5,019 bases of DNA. It comes from Clostridia bacterium. GTDB taxonomy: Bacteria > Bacillota > Clostridia > Christensenellales > Aristaeellaceae. Shown here in pieces: positions 1 through 5,019 of this stretch. Each line of letters opens with the position of its first letter. Position 1 is the first letter of the stretch. The notes below the pieces were generated by a model, which was not told where the DNA came from, searched no databases, and worked only from the letters and a program-made list of their open reading frames with translations. A program made the translations under genes and the position numbers. Location of the stretch: the NCBI GenBank assembly GCA_016295665.1, contig JAEDKS010000166.1, positions 1 to 5,019 on the forward strand, given 5' to 3'.

Positions 1-408
1 AACATGATCTCCGCCATCGTCGAGAGCAACCGCACCCGCAAGGACTTCATCGCCGACCGCGTGCTGGCGATGGCGGGCACCTACTCCTACGGAAACAACC
101 AGTTCGACGCCCGGAAGGAGAAGGAGGTCATCATCGGCGTGTACCGCCTGACCATGAAGAGCAACTCCGACAACTTCCGTCAGAGCAGCATTCAGGGCGT
201 GATGAAGCGCGTCAAGGCCAAGGGCGCCACGCTCGTGATCTACGAGCCGACGCTGGAGGCCGGCAGCACCTTCTTCGGCAGCCGGGTCATCGGCAGCCTG
301 GAGGAGTTCAAGCGCGTCAGCCAGGTGATTATCGCCAACCGCTACGACAGCTGTCTGGACGATGTGAAGAAGAAGGTCTATACCCGGGACATATTCGGAA
401 GGGACTGA
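1..408 (+). CDS. ugd: UDP-glucose 6-dehydrogenase, C-terminal part (5' truncated by window)
   Basis: This enzyme oxidises UDP-glucose to UDP-glucuronate in the cytoplasm with two NAD+. The reading frame is open from base 1 (AAC codon) and ends at TGA 406-408, giving about 135 visible residues. The ATG at 4 is internal, not the start. The visible part is the C-terminal UDP-binding domain. It contains the family signatures ANRTRKDF-like ESNRTRKDFIAD, then GVYRLTMKSNSDNFRQSSIQ, VMKRVKAKG, VIYEP and the terminal VYTRDIFG, which I recognise as close to the E. coli-type Ugd C-terminus (family length about 390 residues). By that comparison roughly 250 N-terminal residues, with the NAD-binding Rossmann domain and catalytic cysteine, lie upstream. 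A short charged insert (around GNNQFDARKEKE) precedes the VYRL strand, where the E. coli protein is shorter. It sits 41 bp before an epimerase that would use its product, so the two are very likely co-transcribed. Confidence 0.93.
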   Translation, partial: NMISAIVESNRTRKDFIADRVLAMAGTYSYGNNQFDARKEKEVIIGVYRLTMKSNSDNFRQSSIQGVMKRVKAKGATLVIYEPTLEAGSTFFGSRVIGSLEEFKRVSQVIIANRYDSCLDDVKKKVYTRDIFGRD

Positions 409-430
409 GGCCGCTCCCCCAGGGGCGGCC
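409..430 (+). other. GC-rich intercistronic stem-loop
   Basis: Directly after the ugd stop codon, bases 409-417 pair with 422-430 (GGCCGCTCC against GGGGCGGCC, eight Watson-Crick pairs and one T-G wobble) around a four-base loop CCCA. No T-tract follows, so it is not a standard Rho-independent terminator. It ends three bases before the Shine-Dalgarno site of the next gene. It may protect the upstream mRNA 3' end or tune relative expression of the two genes. The pairing is seen directly; the role is inferred. Confidence 0.5.
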
Positions 431-433
431 CAC

Positions 434-441
434 GGAGGGGG
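434..441 (+). promoter_or_regulatory. Ribosome binding site of the epimerase gene
   Basis: GGAGGGGG lies eight bases before the ATG at 450 and fixes this as the start. It follows almost directly after the hairpin at 409-430, so folding of that hairpin could affect access by the ribosome. Confidence 0.7.
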
Positions 442-449
442 CGGTACGA

Positions 450-1517
450 ATGAGAGCGCGCAACGTGAGCCTGAGCGGGAAAACCGTGCTTGTGACGGGC
501 GCCGCAGGCTTCATCGGCAGCAGGCTGGTGCTGCGGCTGTTCCGGGATTTTGCCGATGTCTCCGTGGTGGGCATCGACAGCATGAGCGACTACTATGACC
601 CCGCCTGCAAGGAGCGCCGCCTCGCGGAGCTTGAGCATGCCGCGCCCGAGGGCCGGTGGACGATGCTTCGCGGCGACATGGCGGACAGCGCCGTCGTCCA
701 CGATCTTCTGGCACGCTTCCACCCCGCCGTGGCAGTTCATCTGGCGGCGCAGCCCGGGGTGCGCTACGGCGTGACGAACCCGGACGCCTACATCCAGTCC
801 AACGTGCTCGGCTTCTACCATCTGCTGGAGGCCTGCCGCCACGATCCCGTGGCGCATCTGGTCTATGCCAGCTCGTCGAGCGTGTACGGCGCAAGAGACA
901 GCGTACCCTTCCGCCCGGAGGACAGGACGGACACGCCCGCCTCCCTCTACGCCGCCACCAAGAAAACCAACGAGCTGATGGCGTATACCTACGCCTCTCT
1001 GTACGGCATCCCGTCCACGGGATTGCGCTTCTTCACGGTGTACGGCCCGGCGGGGCGGCCGGACATGTTCTACTATACCGCGACACAGCGGCTGGAGCGG
1101 GGCGAGCGACTTCAGCTGTTCAACCGGGGCGACTGCCAACGCGACTTCACCTACATCGATGACGTCATCGAGGGCCTCATCCGGGTGCTGCCCTGTGCGC
1201 CGGAAAGGAAAAGCGGCGCGAATGGTCTGTCCATTCCGCCGCATGCGGTGTACAATCTTGGCAGGGGCATGCCGGTCAGCCTAACCGATTTCGTCCGTAC
1301 CCTCCACGCCGCGCTGGTGGAGGCAGGCATCCTGCCGAAGGGGGATGACCTGTCGGCGCACCTGGAGCTGGTGGACGCGCAGCCCGGCGACGTGCCGGTG
1401 ACCTGCGCGGATGTCTCCGCCTTTGCGCGGGACTTCGGCTTCACGCCGGGCATCGGCATCGAGGAGGGCCTGCGGCGCTTCGCCGCGTGGTACAGGGCCT
1501 TCGGGCGGGGAACCTGA
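450..1517 (+). CDS. UDP-glucuronate 4-epimerase (extended SDR family)
   Basis: A complete 355-residue NAD-dependent epimerase, predicted to interconvert UDP-glucuronate and UDP-galacturonate by inversion at C4 in the cytoplasm. The Rossmann glycine motif GAAGFIG is at residues 17-23. The D-x-x-x-DYYD segment that follows (43-50) and HLAAQPGVRY (97-106) are typical of the CapI/LpsL-type glucuronate epimerases. The serine run 141-144 supplies the catalytic Ser/Thr, and Y167-x3-K171 (in SLYAATKK) is the catalytic Tyr/Lys pair. FTVYGPAGRPDM (195-206) and QRDFTYIDDV (230-239) are substrate-domain signatures of the family. No signal peptide or membrane segment is seen, and length fits the family. 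The ATG at 450 has a good Shine-Dalgarno site. The ugd gene just upstream makes its expected substrate, which supports this specificity over UDP-glucose or UDP-GlcNAc 4-epimerase. Genes of this type are variously named capI, lpsL or gae, so no symbol is assigned. Confidence 0.88.
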   Translation: MRARNVSLSGKTVLVTGAAGFIGSRLVLRLFRDFADVSVVGIDSMSDYYDPACKERRLAELEHAAPEGRWTMLRGDMADSAVVHDLLARFHPAVAVHLAAQPGVRYGVTNPDAYIQSNVLGFYHLLEACRHDPVAHLVYASSSSVYGARDSVPFRPEDRTDTPASLYAATKKTNELMAYTYASLYGIPSTGLRFFTVYGPAGRPDMFYYTATQRLERGERLQLFNRGDCQRDFTYIDDVIEGLIRVLPCAPERKSGANGLSIPPHAVYNLGRGMPVSLTDFVRTLHAALVEAGILPKGDDLSAHLELVDAQPGDVPVTCADVSAFARDFGFTPGIGIEEGLRRFAAWYRAFGRGT

Positions 1518-1526
1518 CGGCCCGCC
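1504..1526. other. Weak GC stem-loop spanning two convergent stop codons
   Basis: GGCGGG at 1504-1509 is complementary to CCCGCC at 1521-1526, with an 11-base loop. It covers the end of the epimerase gene and the 10-bp gap before the stop of the convergent SEC-C gene. There is no T-tract on either strand, so a terminator function is only possible, not shown. No other terminator is visible here. Confidence 0.2.
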
Positions 1527-1527
1527 G

Positions 1528-2583
1528 CTACTGCAGCCTGCCGCAGCAGTGCTTGTACTTTCTGCCGCTGCCGCAGGGGCAGGGATCGTCCTGCCGGACG
1601 CGGTCGAACATGCGCATGGTCGAGGGCAGCATATCCTCCGCGCAGCGGCCCTTGCAGGGCCACATCGGAATGCGCAGCAGCACCGAGGTCAGCGTCCGCA
1701 GCTGATTGGGGGTGGGAATCCGCTCCAGCGGCATCATCAGCGCCTGCATGGCCTCGTCATCCTCGTCATTCTGGTAGTGGCAGATGGCGGAGCTCAGCGC
1801 GTCGAGCGCGTCCTCGCGGGCCACGCCCAGCGACTCATAGAGGGCATACGCCTCGTCGTAGGCATCGCTGCGCCCGGGCAGACCGCCCTCGCCGATGCGG
1901 ATGAGCTCCTCCAGGTCATAGCGGGCGTAGGTCTTTTCCTGTGCCTCCGGGGACTGCAGCTGCTGATAGAGCTTCTCCGGCGCGTTGACGTCCGGGTTGA
2001 TCAGCCAGACCTCATCCCTGCCCTTGCCGCTGTGGATGCCGTAGGAGCCCTCCCGCTTGCGGTGGAAGTCCGTCATGACCTCCAGCAGCCCCTCGGCCCC
2101 GTAGGCCGTCAGCAGCTTTCCCAGCGCTTCGGTGGTCATCATGCCGTACAGCCGCAGGCAGCCCATCAGCAGGCTGTACGTCCACTCGATCTTCTCGAAC
2201 ACGCGCCGCTCCGTCCGGGTCAGCTGCGCCGCCTCCAGCGCGATGGGCTGCAGGTGCCACACGGCGTGCCTGTCCCGCCAGGCCAGCCCCAGGTCCCAGA
2301 GCGCGTGCATCGCGTTGTACAGCGCGAGGTCGCGGTTGACCTCCCGGGCGGAGAAGGTCAGCAGCGCCTCGCCGCTGCGCTGCTCGAAGCGCTGGCTCAG
2401 CGCGTCCCACTCGCCCAGGTACAGGCAGGTCACCACCTTTTTCGGCTCGGACAGCTCCGGCAGCAGCAGCTCGCACCAGGCGGCCCGGCTCCGGAGATTC
2501 TCGGGCGGCGGAACCATCATCCGGAAGCCGATCTCCCACAGCTCTTCCGTTGACTTCTTCATCAGACATTCCCTCAGCTCCAT
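1528..2583 (-). CDS. SEC-C motif-containing protein of unknown function
   Basis: A 351-residue predicted cytoplasmic protein. The C-terminus carries a clear SEC-C zinc-binding motif, PCPCGSGRKYKHCCG (residues 334-348), with likely metal ligands C335, C337, C346 and C347. This is the motif found at the end of SecA and on many unrelated accessory proteins. The preceding 330 residues are mostly helical-looking and charged; I do not recognise a domain. Residues 140-170 (LYGMMTTEALGKLLTAYG and onward) could be a winged-helix-like or other small helical fold, but that is weak. The start MELREC is chosen because AAGGAGG lies eight bases upstream; the same frame is open much further upstream, but only as antisense of the PHP and TIM-barrel genes. 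Transcribed alone, convergent with the epimerase (10 bp between stops) and divergent from the PHP operon. The motif suggests metal-dependent binding to protein or nucleic acid; the actual role is unknown. Confidence 0.87.
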   Translation of the reverse strand: MELRECLMKKSTEELWEIGFRMMVPPPENLRSRAAWCELLLPELSEPKKVVTCLYLGEWDALSQRFEQRSGEALLTFSAREVNRDLALYNAMHALWDLGLAWRDRHAVWHLQPIALEAAQLTRTERRVFEKIEWTYSLLMGCLRLYGMMTTEALGKLLTAYGAEGLLEVMTDFHRKREGSYGIHSGKGRDEVWLINPDVNAPEKLYQQLQSPEAQEKTYARYDLEELIRIGEGGLPGRSDAYDEAYALYESLGVAREDALDALSSAICHYQNDEDDEAMQALMMPLERIPTPNQLRTLTSVLLRIPMWPCKGRCAEDMLPSTMRMFDRVRQDDPCPCGSGRKYKHCCGRLQ

Positions 2584-2591
2584 GCCCTCAT

Positions 2592-2598
2592 CCTCCTT
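2592..2598 (-). promoter_or_regulatory. Ribosome binding site that fixes the SEC-C gene start
   Basis: On the - strand AAGGAGG lies eight bases before the ATG at 2583-2581. It decides this start against the in-frame ATG eight codons in length terms downstream (residue 8, MKKST), which has no such site, and against the long upstream extension of the open frame. Confidence 0.75.
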
Positions 2599-2607
2599 CC
2601 GACCGCA

Positions 2608-2664
2608 CGCTTTTCCCCGGGGGTTGCCGGTTAAGGATACATTCTGCACAAAATGCGCTTTTCC
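2608..2664. repeat. 9-bp direct repeat in divergent intergenic region
   Basis: CGCTTTTCC occurs at 2608-2616 and again at 2656-2664, 48 bp apart, both between the divergent SEC-C and PHP genes and upstream of the proposed PHP promoter. It could be a pair of operator half-sites or chance; with two copies only, the sequence alone cannot decide. The self-complementary CCCCGGGG at 2615-2622 overlaps the first copy. Confidence 0.3.
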
Positions 2665-2666
2665 TC

Positions 2667-2695
2667 TTACCAAACGGGGAATTTTGCTATATACT
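2667..2695 (+). promoter_or_regulatory. Candidate sigma-A promoter for the PHP/TIM-barrel operon
   Basis: TTACCA at 2667-2672 (four of six to TTGACA) and TATACT at 2690-2695 (five of six to TATAAT) are separated by 17 bases. The region is markedly AT-richer than the flanking genes. Transcription would start near 2702, giving a leader of about 17 bases that still contains the Shine-Dalgarno site. An overlapping alternative -10 TATATA (2688-2693) has a TGC just before it, as in extended -10 promoters. I found no equally good promoter for the - strand gene in this region. Confidence 0.5.
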
Positions 2696-2705
2696 GTTTC
2701 CATGG

Positions 2706-2711
2706 AGGAGG
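2706..2711 (+). promoter_or_regulatory. Ribosome binding site that fixes the PHP gene start
   Basis: AGGAGG lies seven bases before the ATG at 2719. It supports the start MPYLYETHLH over the in-frame ATG at 2653, which would place the promoter-like sequence and this site inside the coding region and add 22 residues before the PHP fold begins. Confidence 0.75.
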
Positions 2712-2718
2712 ATGCACC

Positions 2719-3507
2719 ATGCCATACCTGTACGAAACGCACCTGCACACCGTGGAGGGCAGCAAGTGCTCCCGGGAGCCGGCGGTCAACTACATTCAGC
2801 GCTATCTGGATCTGGGCTTTACTGGCATCTTTGTCACGGATCACTTCACGGGCTACTGCCCCGCCCCGGATCCGTCCCTGCCCTGGCACGACTGGGTGGA
2901 CGCCTACTGCCTCGGCTACGAGCACGCGGCGGAGGAGGGCTACCGGCGGGGGCTGCAGGTGTTCTTCGGCTGGGAGCAGACCTGTCAGTCGGACGAATAC
3001 CTCGTCTACGGCCTGGACAAGCAGTGGCTGTACGCCCATCCCGAATGCCGGAGGTGGACGCGGAAGCAGATGTTCGAGACCGTCAGCGCCGCAGGTGGCT
3101 GCGTGGTGCATGCGCACCCCTTCCGGGAGCGGAGCTATGTGGACTTCGTGCGGCTCTACCCCGGCGCCTGCCACGCCATCGAGGCCGCCAACTGCGGCAA
3201 CCTGCCCTACATGGACGTGCTGGCGCGGCGCTATGCCGAGGTGCTGCACCTGCCCATGACGGCGGGCAGCGACATCCACTCCACCGAACAGCTGCCCCAT
3301 GTGTTCGGCGTGGCGCTGGAGGAGAAGCTGACCTCCGCCGCCGACTACGCCCGCCGCATCCGCAGCGGCAGCGGCATCGCGCTGCACGTGCCCGACGACC
3401 GCACCCTGGAGCCCCGGGACGCGTCCCCCACGCTCCGCGTAGCATGCTATGACAACGAGGATCAGGAAATACCGCTTCCGCCGGGCGTTCTGCCCTGCGG
3501 GGGCTGA
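2719..3507 (+). CDS. PHP domain-containing metal-dependent phosphoesterase-like protein
   Basis: A 262-residue cytoplasmic protein made of one PHP (polymerase and histidinol phosphatase) domain. The metal-site motifs appear in order: H8-x-H10 in ETHLHT, TDH at 40-42, the glutamate E86 in FFGWEQ, H131 and H133 in VVHAHPFR, and D185-x-H187 in TAGSDIHS. All key ligands expected of an active trinuclear-type PHP site therefore seem to be present. The family hydrolyses phosphate esters (histidinol phosphate, nucleotides, pAp and others); which substrate this one uses cannot be read from the sequence. The ETHLHT opening and the WLYAHPE segment (103-109) resemble a widespread, uncharacterised PHP group in Clostridia. 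The last 40 residues look like a strand-rich tail without a recognised motif. First gene of a probable operon: the next start is 24 bases after its stop. There is no signal peptide. Confidence 0.88.
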   Translation: MPYLYETHLHTVEGSKCSREPAVNYIQRYLDLGFTGIFVTDHFTGYCPAPDPSLPWHDWVDAYCLGYEHAAEEGYRRGLQVFFGWEQTCQSDEYLVYGLDKQWLYAHPECRRWTRKQMFETVSAAGGCVVHAHPFRERSYVDFVRLYPGACHAIEAANCGNLPYMDVLARRYAEVLHLPMTAGSDIHSTEQLPHVFGVALEEKLTSAADYARRIRSGSGIALHVPDDRTLEPRDASPTLRVACYDNEDQEIPLPPGVLPCGG

Positions 3508-3531
3508 TGAATAGACAAGGAGGAATCTGCG

Positions 3532-4371
3532 ATGAACATCGGAATCCGGCTTCATGACACCGCGGGACACAGCCTGGAGGAGCATCTGCGCTCCGCCCAT
3601 GAGCAGGGCTTCACCTGCGTCCACATCGCCATGCAGAAGGTGATTCCCGGCTTCGCCATGCTGGAGGCGCCCACGCTGCTCAACGAGGAGCTGGCGGCGC
3701 AGGTTCGTGCGCTGCTGGAGAAGTACGAGCTGCAGTGCGCCGTGCTGGGCTGCTATCTGAATCTGGCGACGCCCGACGAGGAGGCGCTGGCAAAGAACGT
3801 GGCCTGCTACAAGGCCCATCTCCGGTTTGCGCGGATGATCGGTGCCCTGGTCACCGGCACGGAGACCGGCGCCCCCAACACCGGCTACAAGACCTGCCCC
3901 GAGTGCTGGACGGAGGAGGCGCTGGCGCTGTTCATCCGCCGCCTGACGCCCGTGGTGCGCTACGCCGAGGAGCAGGGCGCGGTGCTGGCCATCGAGCCGG
4001 TGTGCCGCCACATCGTGAACACCCCCGAGCGCGCCCAGCGGGTGCTGGAGCAGGTGAACTCCGACGCACTCCGGATCATTCTGGACAGCGTGAACCTGCT
4101 CTCCCCGGAGAACAGCCCCCGGGCCGACGCGGTCATCGCGGATGCCATCGAGCGGCTGGGCGACCAGGTGCGCGTGCTGCACATGAAGGACTTCCGCGTG
4201 GTCGAGGGCAAGGCCGACGTGCAGTCCATGGCCTGCGGCCTGGGCGACATGGACTACACCCGCCTGCTGCGCTTCGCCGCCGCCCACGAGGGCATCCCCA
4301 TGACGCTGGAGGACACCGTGCCGGACAACGCCGAGGCTGCGCGGCTGTTCCTGGAGCGGTATCCGCTGTAA
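3532..4371 (+). CDS. Sugar phosphate isomerase/epimerase, TIM-barrel (AP endonuclease 2 family)
   Basis: A 279-residue single-domain protein of the xylose isomerase-like TIM-barrel superfamily, expected to be cytoplasmic and to use a divalent metal to isomerise or epimerise a sugar, sugar phosphate or keto-inositol-like compound. Likely metal and catalytic residues at the ends of successive strands are E111 (VTGTETG), E155 (AIEPV), D185 (ILDSVN), H217 (VLHMKD) and E260 (TLED). GLGDMDY (236-242) is the usual loop before the last strands. N-terminal MNIGIRLHDT is a typical first strand. A C-x-x-C pair (C122, C125, in TCPECW) follows the E111 motif. Length is normal for the family. The ATG has AAGGAGG eight bases upstream (3517-3523). 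It follows the PHP gene by 24 bases, so the two are probably co-transcribed and may act on the same compound. A DNA-repair endonuclease IV role is less likely because the protein lacks the full set of zinc ligands and motifs of that enzyme. Confidence 0.87.
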   Translation: MNIGIRLHDTAGHSLEEHLRSAHEQGFTCVHIAMQKVIPGFAMLEAPTLLNEELAAQVRALLEKYELQCAVLGCYLNLATPDEEALAKNVACYKAHLRFARMIGALVTGTETGAPNTGYKTCPECWTEEALALFIRRLTPVVRYAEEQGAVLAIEPVCRHIVNTPERAQRVLEQVNSDALRIILDSVNLLSPENSPRADAVIADAIERLGDQVRVLHMKDFRVVEGKADVQSMACGLGDMDYTRLLRFAAAHEGIPMTLEDTVPDNAEAARLFLERYPL

Positions 4372-4419
4372 GCGGGGGCAGAACGGGGAAGGAGAAGAAC
4401 AAATCGCAGGGCACGGGCA

Positions 4420-4440
4420 CCTGGAACGCTGTGTTCCAGG
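4420..4440 (+). other. Stem-loop upstream of the terminator
   Basis: CCTGGAAC (4420-4427) pairs perfectly with GTTCCAGG (4433-4440) around a five-base loop GCTGT. Beyond an A-C mismatch the stem can extend by a few pairs (4415-4418 with 4442-4445). It lies 49 bases after the isomerase stop and 10 bases before the terminator. No T-tract follows it. It may stabilise the mRNA 3' end or be part of a processed 3'-UTR RNA; the pairing is seen, the role is a guess. Confidence 0.5.
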
Positions 4441-4450
4441 CGTCTCCGCT

Positions 4451-4484
4451 CATCAAAAAAGTGGCTGCGGCCACTTTTTTGGTG
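4451..4484. terminator. Bidirectional Rho-independent terminator
   Basis: CATCAAAAAAGTGGC pairs with GCCACTTTTTTGGTG over 15 positions (one T-G wobble) around a TGCG loop at 4466-4469. The GC-rich core GTGGC/GCCAC is flanked by six A on one side and six T on the other, so a T-tract follows the stem on both strands. It lies between two genes that converge, the isomerase (+, stop at 4371) and the receiver-domain gene (-, stop at 4532), and can serve both. Confidence 0.9.
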
Positions 4485-4531
4485 CTTCACGGTTTTCGGG
4501 AACTTTGGGACATAACAGCAAGGCGGTGCCA

Positions 4532-5019
4532 TTAACAATCCCGAAGCCACCTGTTCAGCGTCCTTGCCAGCGCCTTGAGATTCAGCGGCTTGGCGATGTG
4601 CTCATTCATGCCGACCGTTCGGGCGGACTGCACGTCCTCCGCGAAGGCGTTCGCGGTCATGGCGACGATGGGCACCTGCCGGCAGTATTCCCGCGGCATG
4701 GCCCGGATGGCCCGCGTCGCGTCATAGCCGTTCATCCGGGGCATCTGAATGTCCATGAAGATGATGTCGTAGTACCCGTCCGGGCACTCGGCGAGGCGAT
4801 CCACCGCCTCGGTGCCGTCGGAGGCGCAGTCCACCTCCAGCCCGGTCATCCGGAGAATCTCCGTGGCGATCTCCGCGTTCAGCTCGTTGTCCTCCACCAG
4901 CAGCGCCCGGTATCCCCGGAGCGCCATGTGCTCCAGCTCCGCCAGGGGCATCTCCGCCTCCCGCCGCTCCTCCTCGCCCACCAGGGACGAGAAGGTTCTG
5001 GCCAGCCGGGAGCGGAACA
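4532..5019 (-). CDS. C-terminal receiver domain of a probable hybrid sensor histidine kinase (5' truncated by window)
   Basis: The frame is open from the right edge of the window to TAA at 4534-4532, about 161 residues. GTG at 4981-4979 lies inside the frame and is not a convincing start: there is no clear Shine-Dalgarno site and the frame continues upstream. The last 120 residues form a complete CheY-like receiver domain: acidic pair in ALLVEDNELN, phospho-accepting Asp in IIFMDIQMP (codon at 4753-4751), conserved Thr in VAMTANAF and Lys in HIAKPLN. LLVEDNELN and MDIQMPRMNGYDATRAIR are typical of receivers fused to the C-terminus of hybrid histidine kinases, and the charged linker before it (GEEERREAEMPL) fits that. 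No HPt or output domain follows, so the signal would have to pass to a separate phosphotransfer protein. The kinase part and its sensor lie beyond the window. A stand-alone receiver with an N-terminal extension is the alternative. Confidence 0.85.
   Translation of the reverse strand, partial: FRSRLARTFSSLVGEEERREAEMPLAELEHMALRGYRALLVEDNELNAEIATEILRMTGLEVDCASDGTEAVDRLAECPDGYYDIIFMDIQMPRMNGYDATRAIRAMPREYCRQVPIVAMTANAFAEDVQSARTVGMNEHIAKPLNLKALARTLNRWLRDC

Noticed and set aside
378..1244. 288-codon - strand open frame opposite the epimerase
   Set aside because: Antisense shadow of a gene with complete SDR motifs; no ribosome binding site or recognisable domain.
1411..2553. 380-codon + strand open frame opposite the SEC-C gene
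   Set aside because: Biased composition without motifs, overlaps the epimerase end and lies antisense to a gene with a clear SEC-C motif and Shine-Dalgarno site.
2653..2718. Earlier in-frame ATG at 2653 for the PHP protein
   Set aside because: It would put the promoter-like sequence and AGGAGG inside the coding region, has no Shine-Dalgarno site of its own, and the PHP fold begins directly after the ATG at 2719.
2584..4287. Open - strand frame continuing upstream of the SEC-C start for more than 560 codons, antisense to the PHP and TIM-barrel genes
   Set aside because: It runs exactly opposite two well-supported genes with conserved catalytic motifs; high GC makes stop codons rare in antisense frames. 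The predicted residues are low-complexity (rich in A, G, R, H, Q, V) with no recognisable domain, and the strong ribosome binding site lies at 2592-2598.
4372..4531. Possible small ORF after GGAAGGAG at 4387-4394
   Set aside because: No ATG, GTG or TTG with a sensible spacing and an open frame follows before the terminator; the purine run looks incidental.
3735..4535. 266-codon + strand open frame overlapping the TIM-barrel gene
   Set aside because: Out-of-frame shadow rich in R, G and A; it runs through the terminator hairpin.
1..5019. CRISPR arrays, tRNA or rRNA genes, insertion sequences, phage or defence genes
   Set aside because: No regularly spaced repeats, no tRNA-like cloverleaf or rRNA sequence, no transposase or inverted terminal repeats, and all long frames with protein-like content are accounted for.

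Overview
The window comes from a GC-rich bacterial chromosome. Strong AAGGAGG-type Shine-Dalgarno sites, tight gene packing and the protein families present (an ETHLHT-type PHP protein, a SEC-C protein, a hybrid-kinase receiver) suggest a high-GC Clostridia member of the Bacillota, perhaps from a gut or rumen community. The taxonomic call is an inference from style, not from a marker gene. There is no RNA gene, CRISPR array, insertion sequence or phage gene. The content is ordinary chromosomal housekeeping and surface-sugar metabolism plus two poorly characterised loci.

Left part (1-1517, + strand): the 3' end of ugd (UDP-glucose 6-dehydrogenase) is followed 41 bp later by a complete UDP-glucuronate 4-epimerase gene. 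Together they would convert UDP-glucose to UDP-glucuronate and then to UDP-galacturonate, precursors for capsule, exopolysaccharide or other acidic cell-surface glycans. A compact GC-rich hairpin lies between the two genes.

Middle part: a 351-residue protein with a C-terminal SEC-C zinc motif is encoded on the - strand (1528-2583), and its stop lies only 10 bp from the epimerase stop. It diverges, across a 135-bp intergenic region, from a two-gene + strand operon (2719-4371). This operon encodes a PHP-domain metal-dependent phosphoesterase-like protein and a TIM-barrel sugar phosphate isomerase/epimerase (AP endonuclease 2 family). The intergenic region holds a plausible sigma-A promoter for the operon and a 9-bp direct repeat. 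The substrates of both operon proteins are unknown. Their co-transcription suggests a small sugar or sugar-phosphate catabolic or repair step.

Right part (4372-5019): a 160-bp convergent intergenic region carries two tandem stem-loops. The second is a textbook bidirectional Rho-independent terminator serving the operon from the left and, on the - strand, the C-terminal end of a probable hybrid sensor histidine kinase whose receiver domain is complete but whose N-terminal part lies outside the window.

I did not find a clearly new biological system. The best candidates for a second look are the PHP/TIM-barrel pair, the orphan N-terminal region of the SEC-C protein and the tandem hairpins at 4420-4484.
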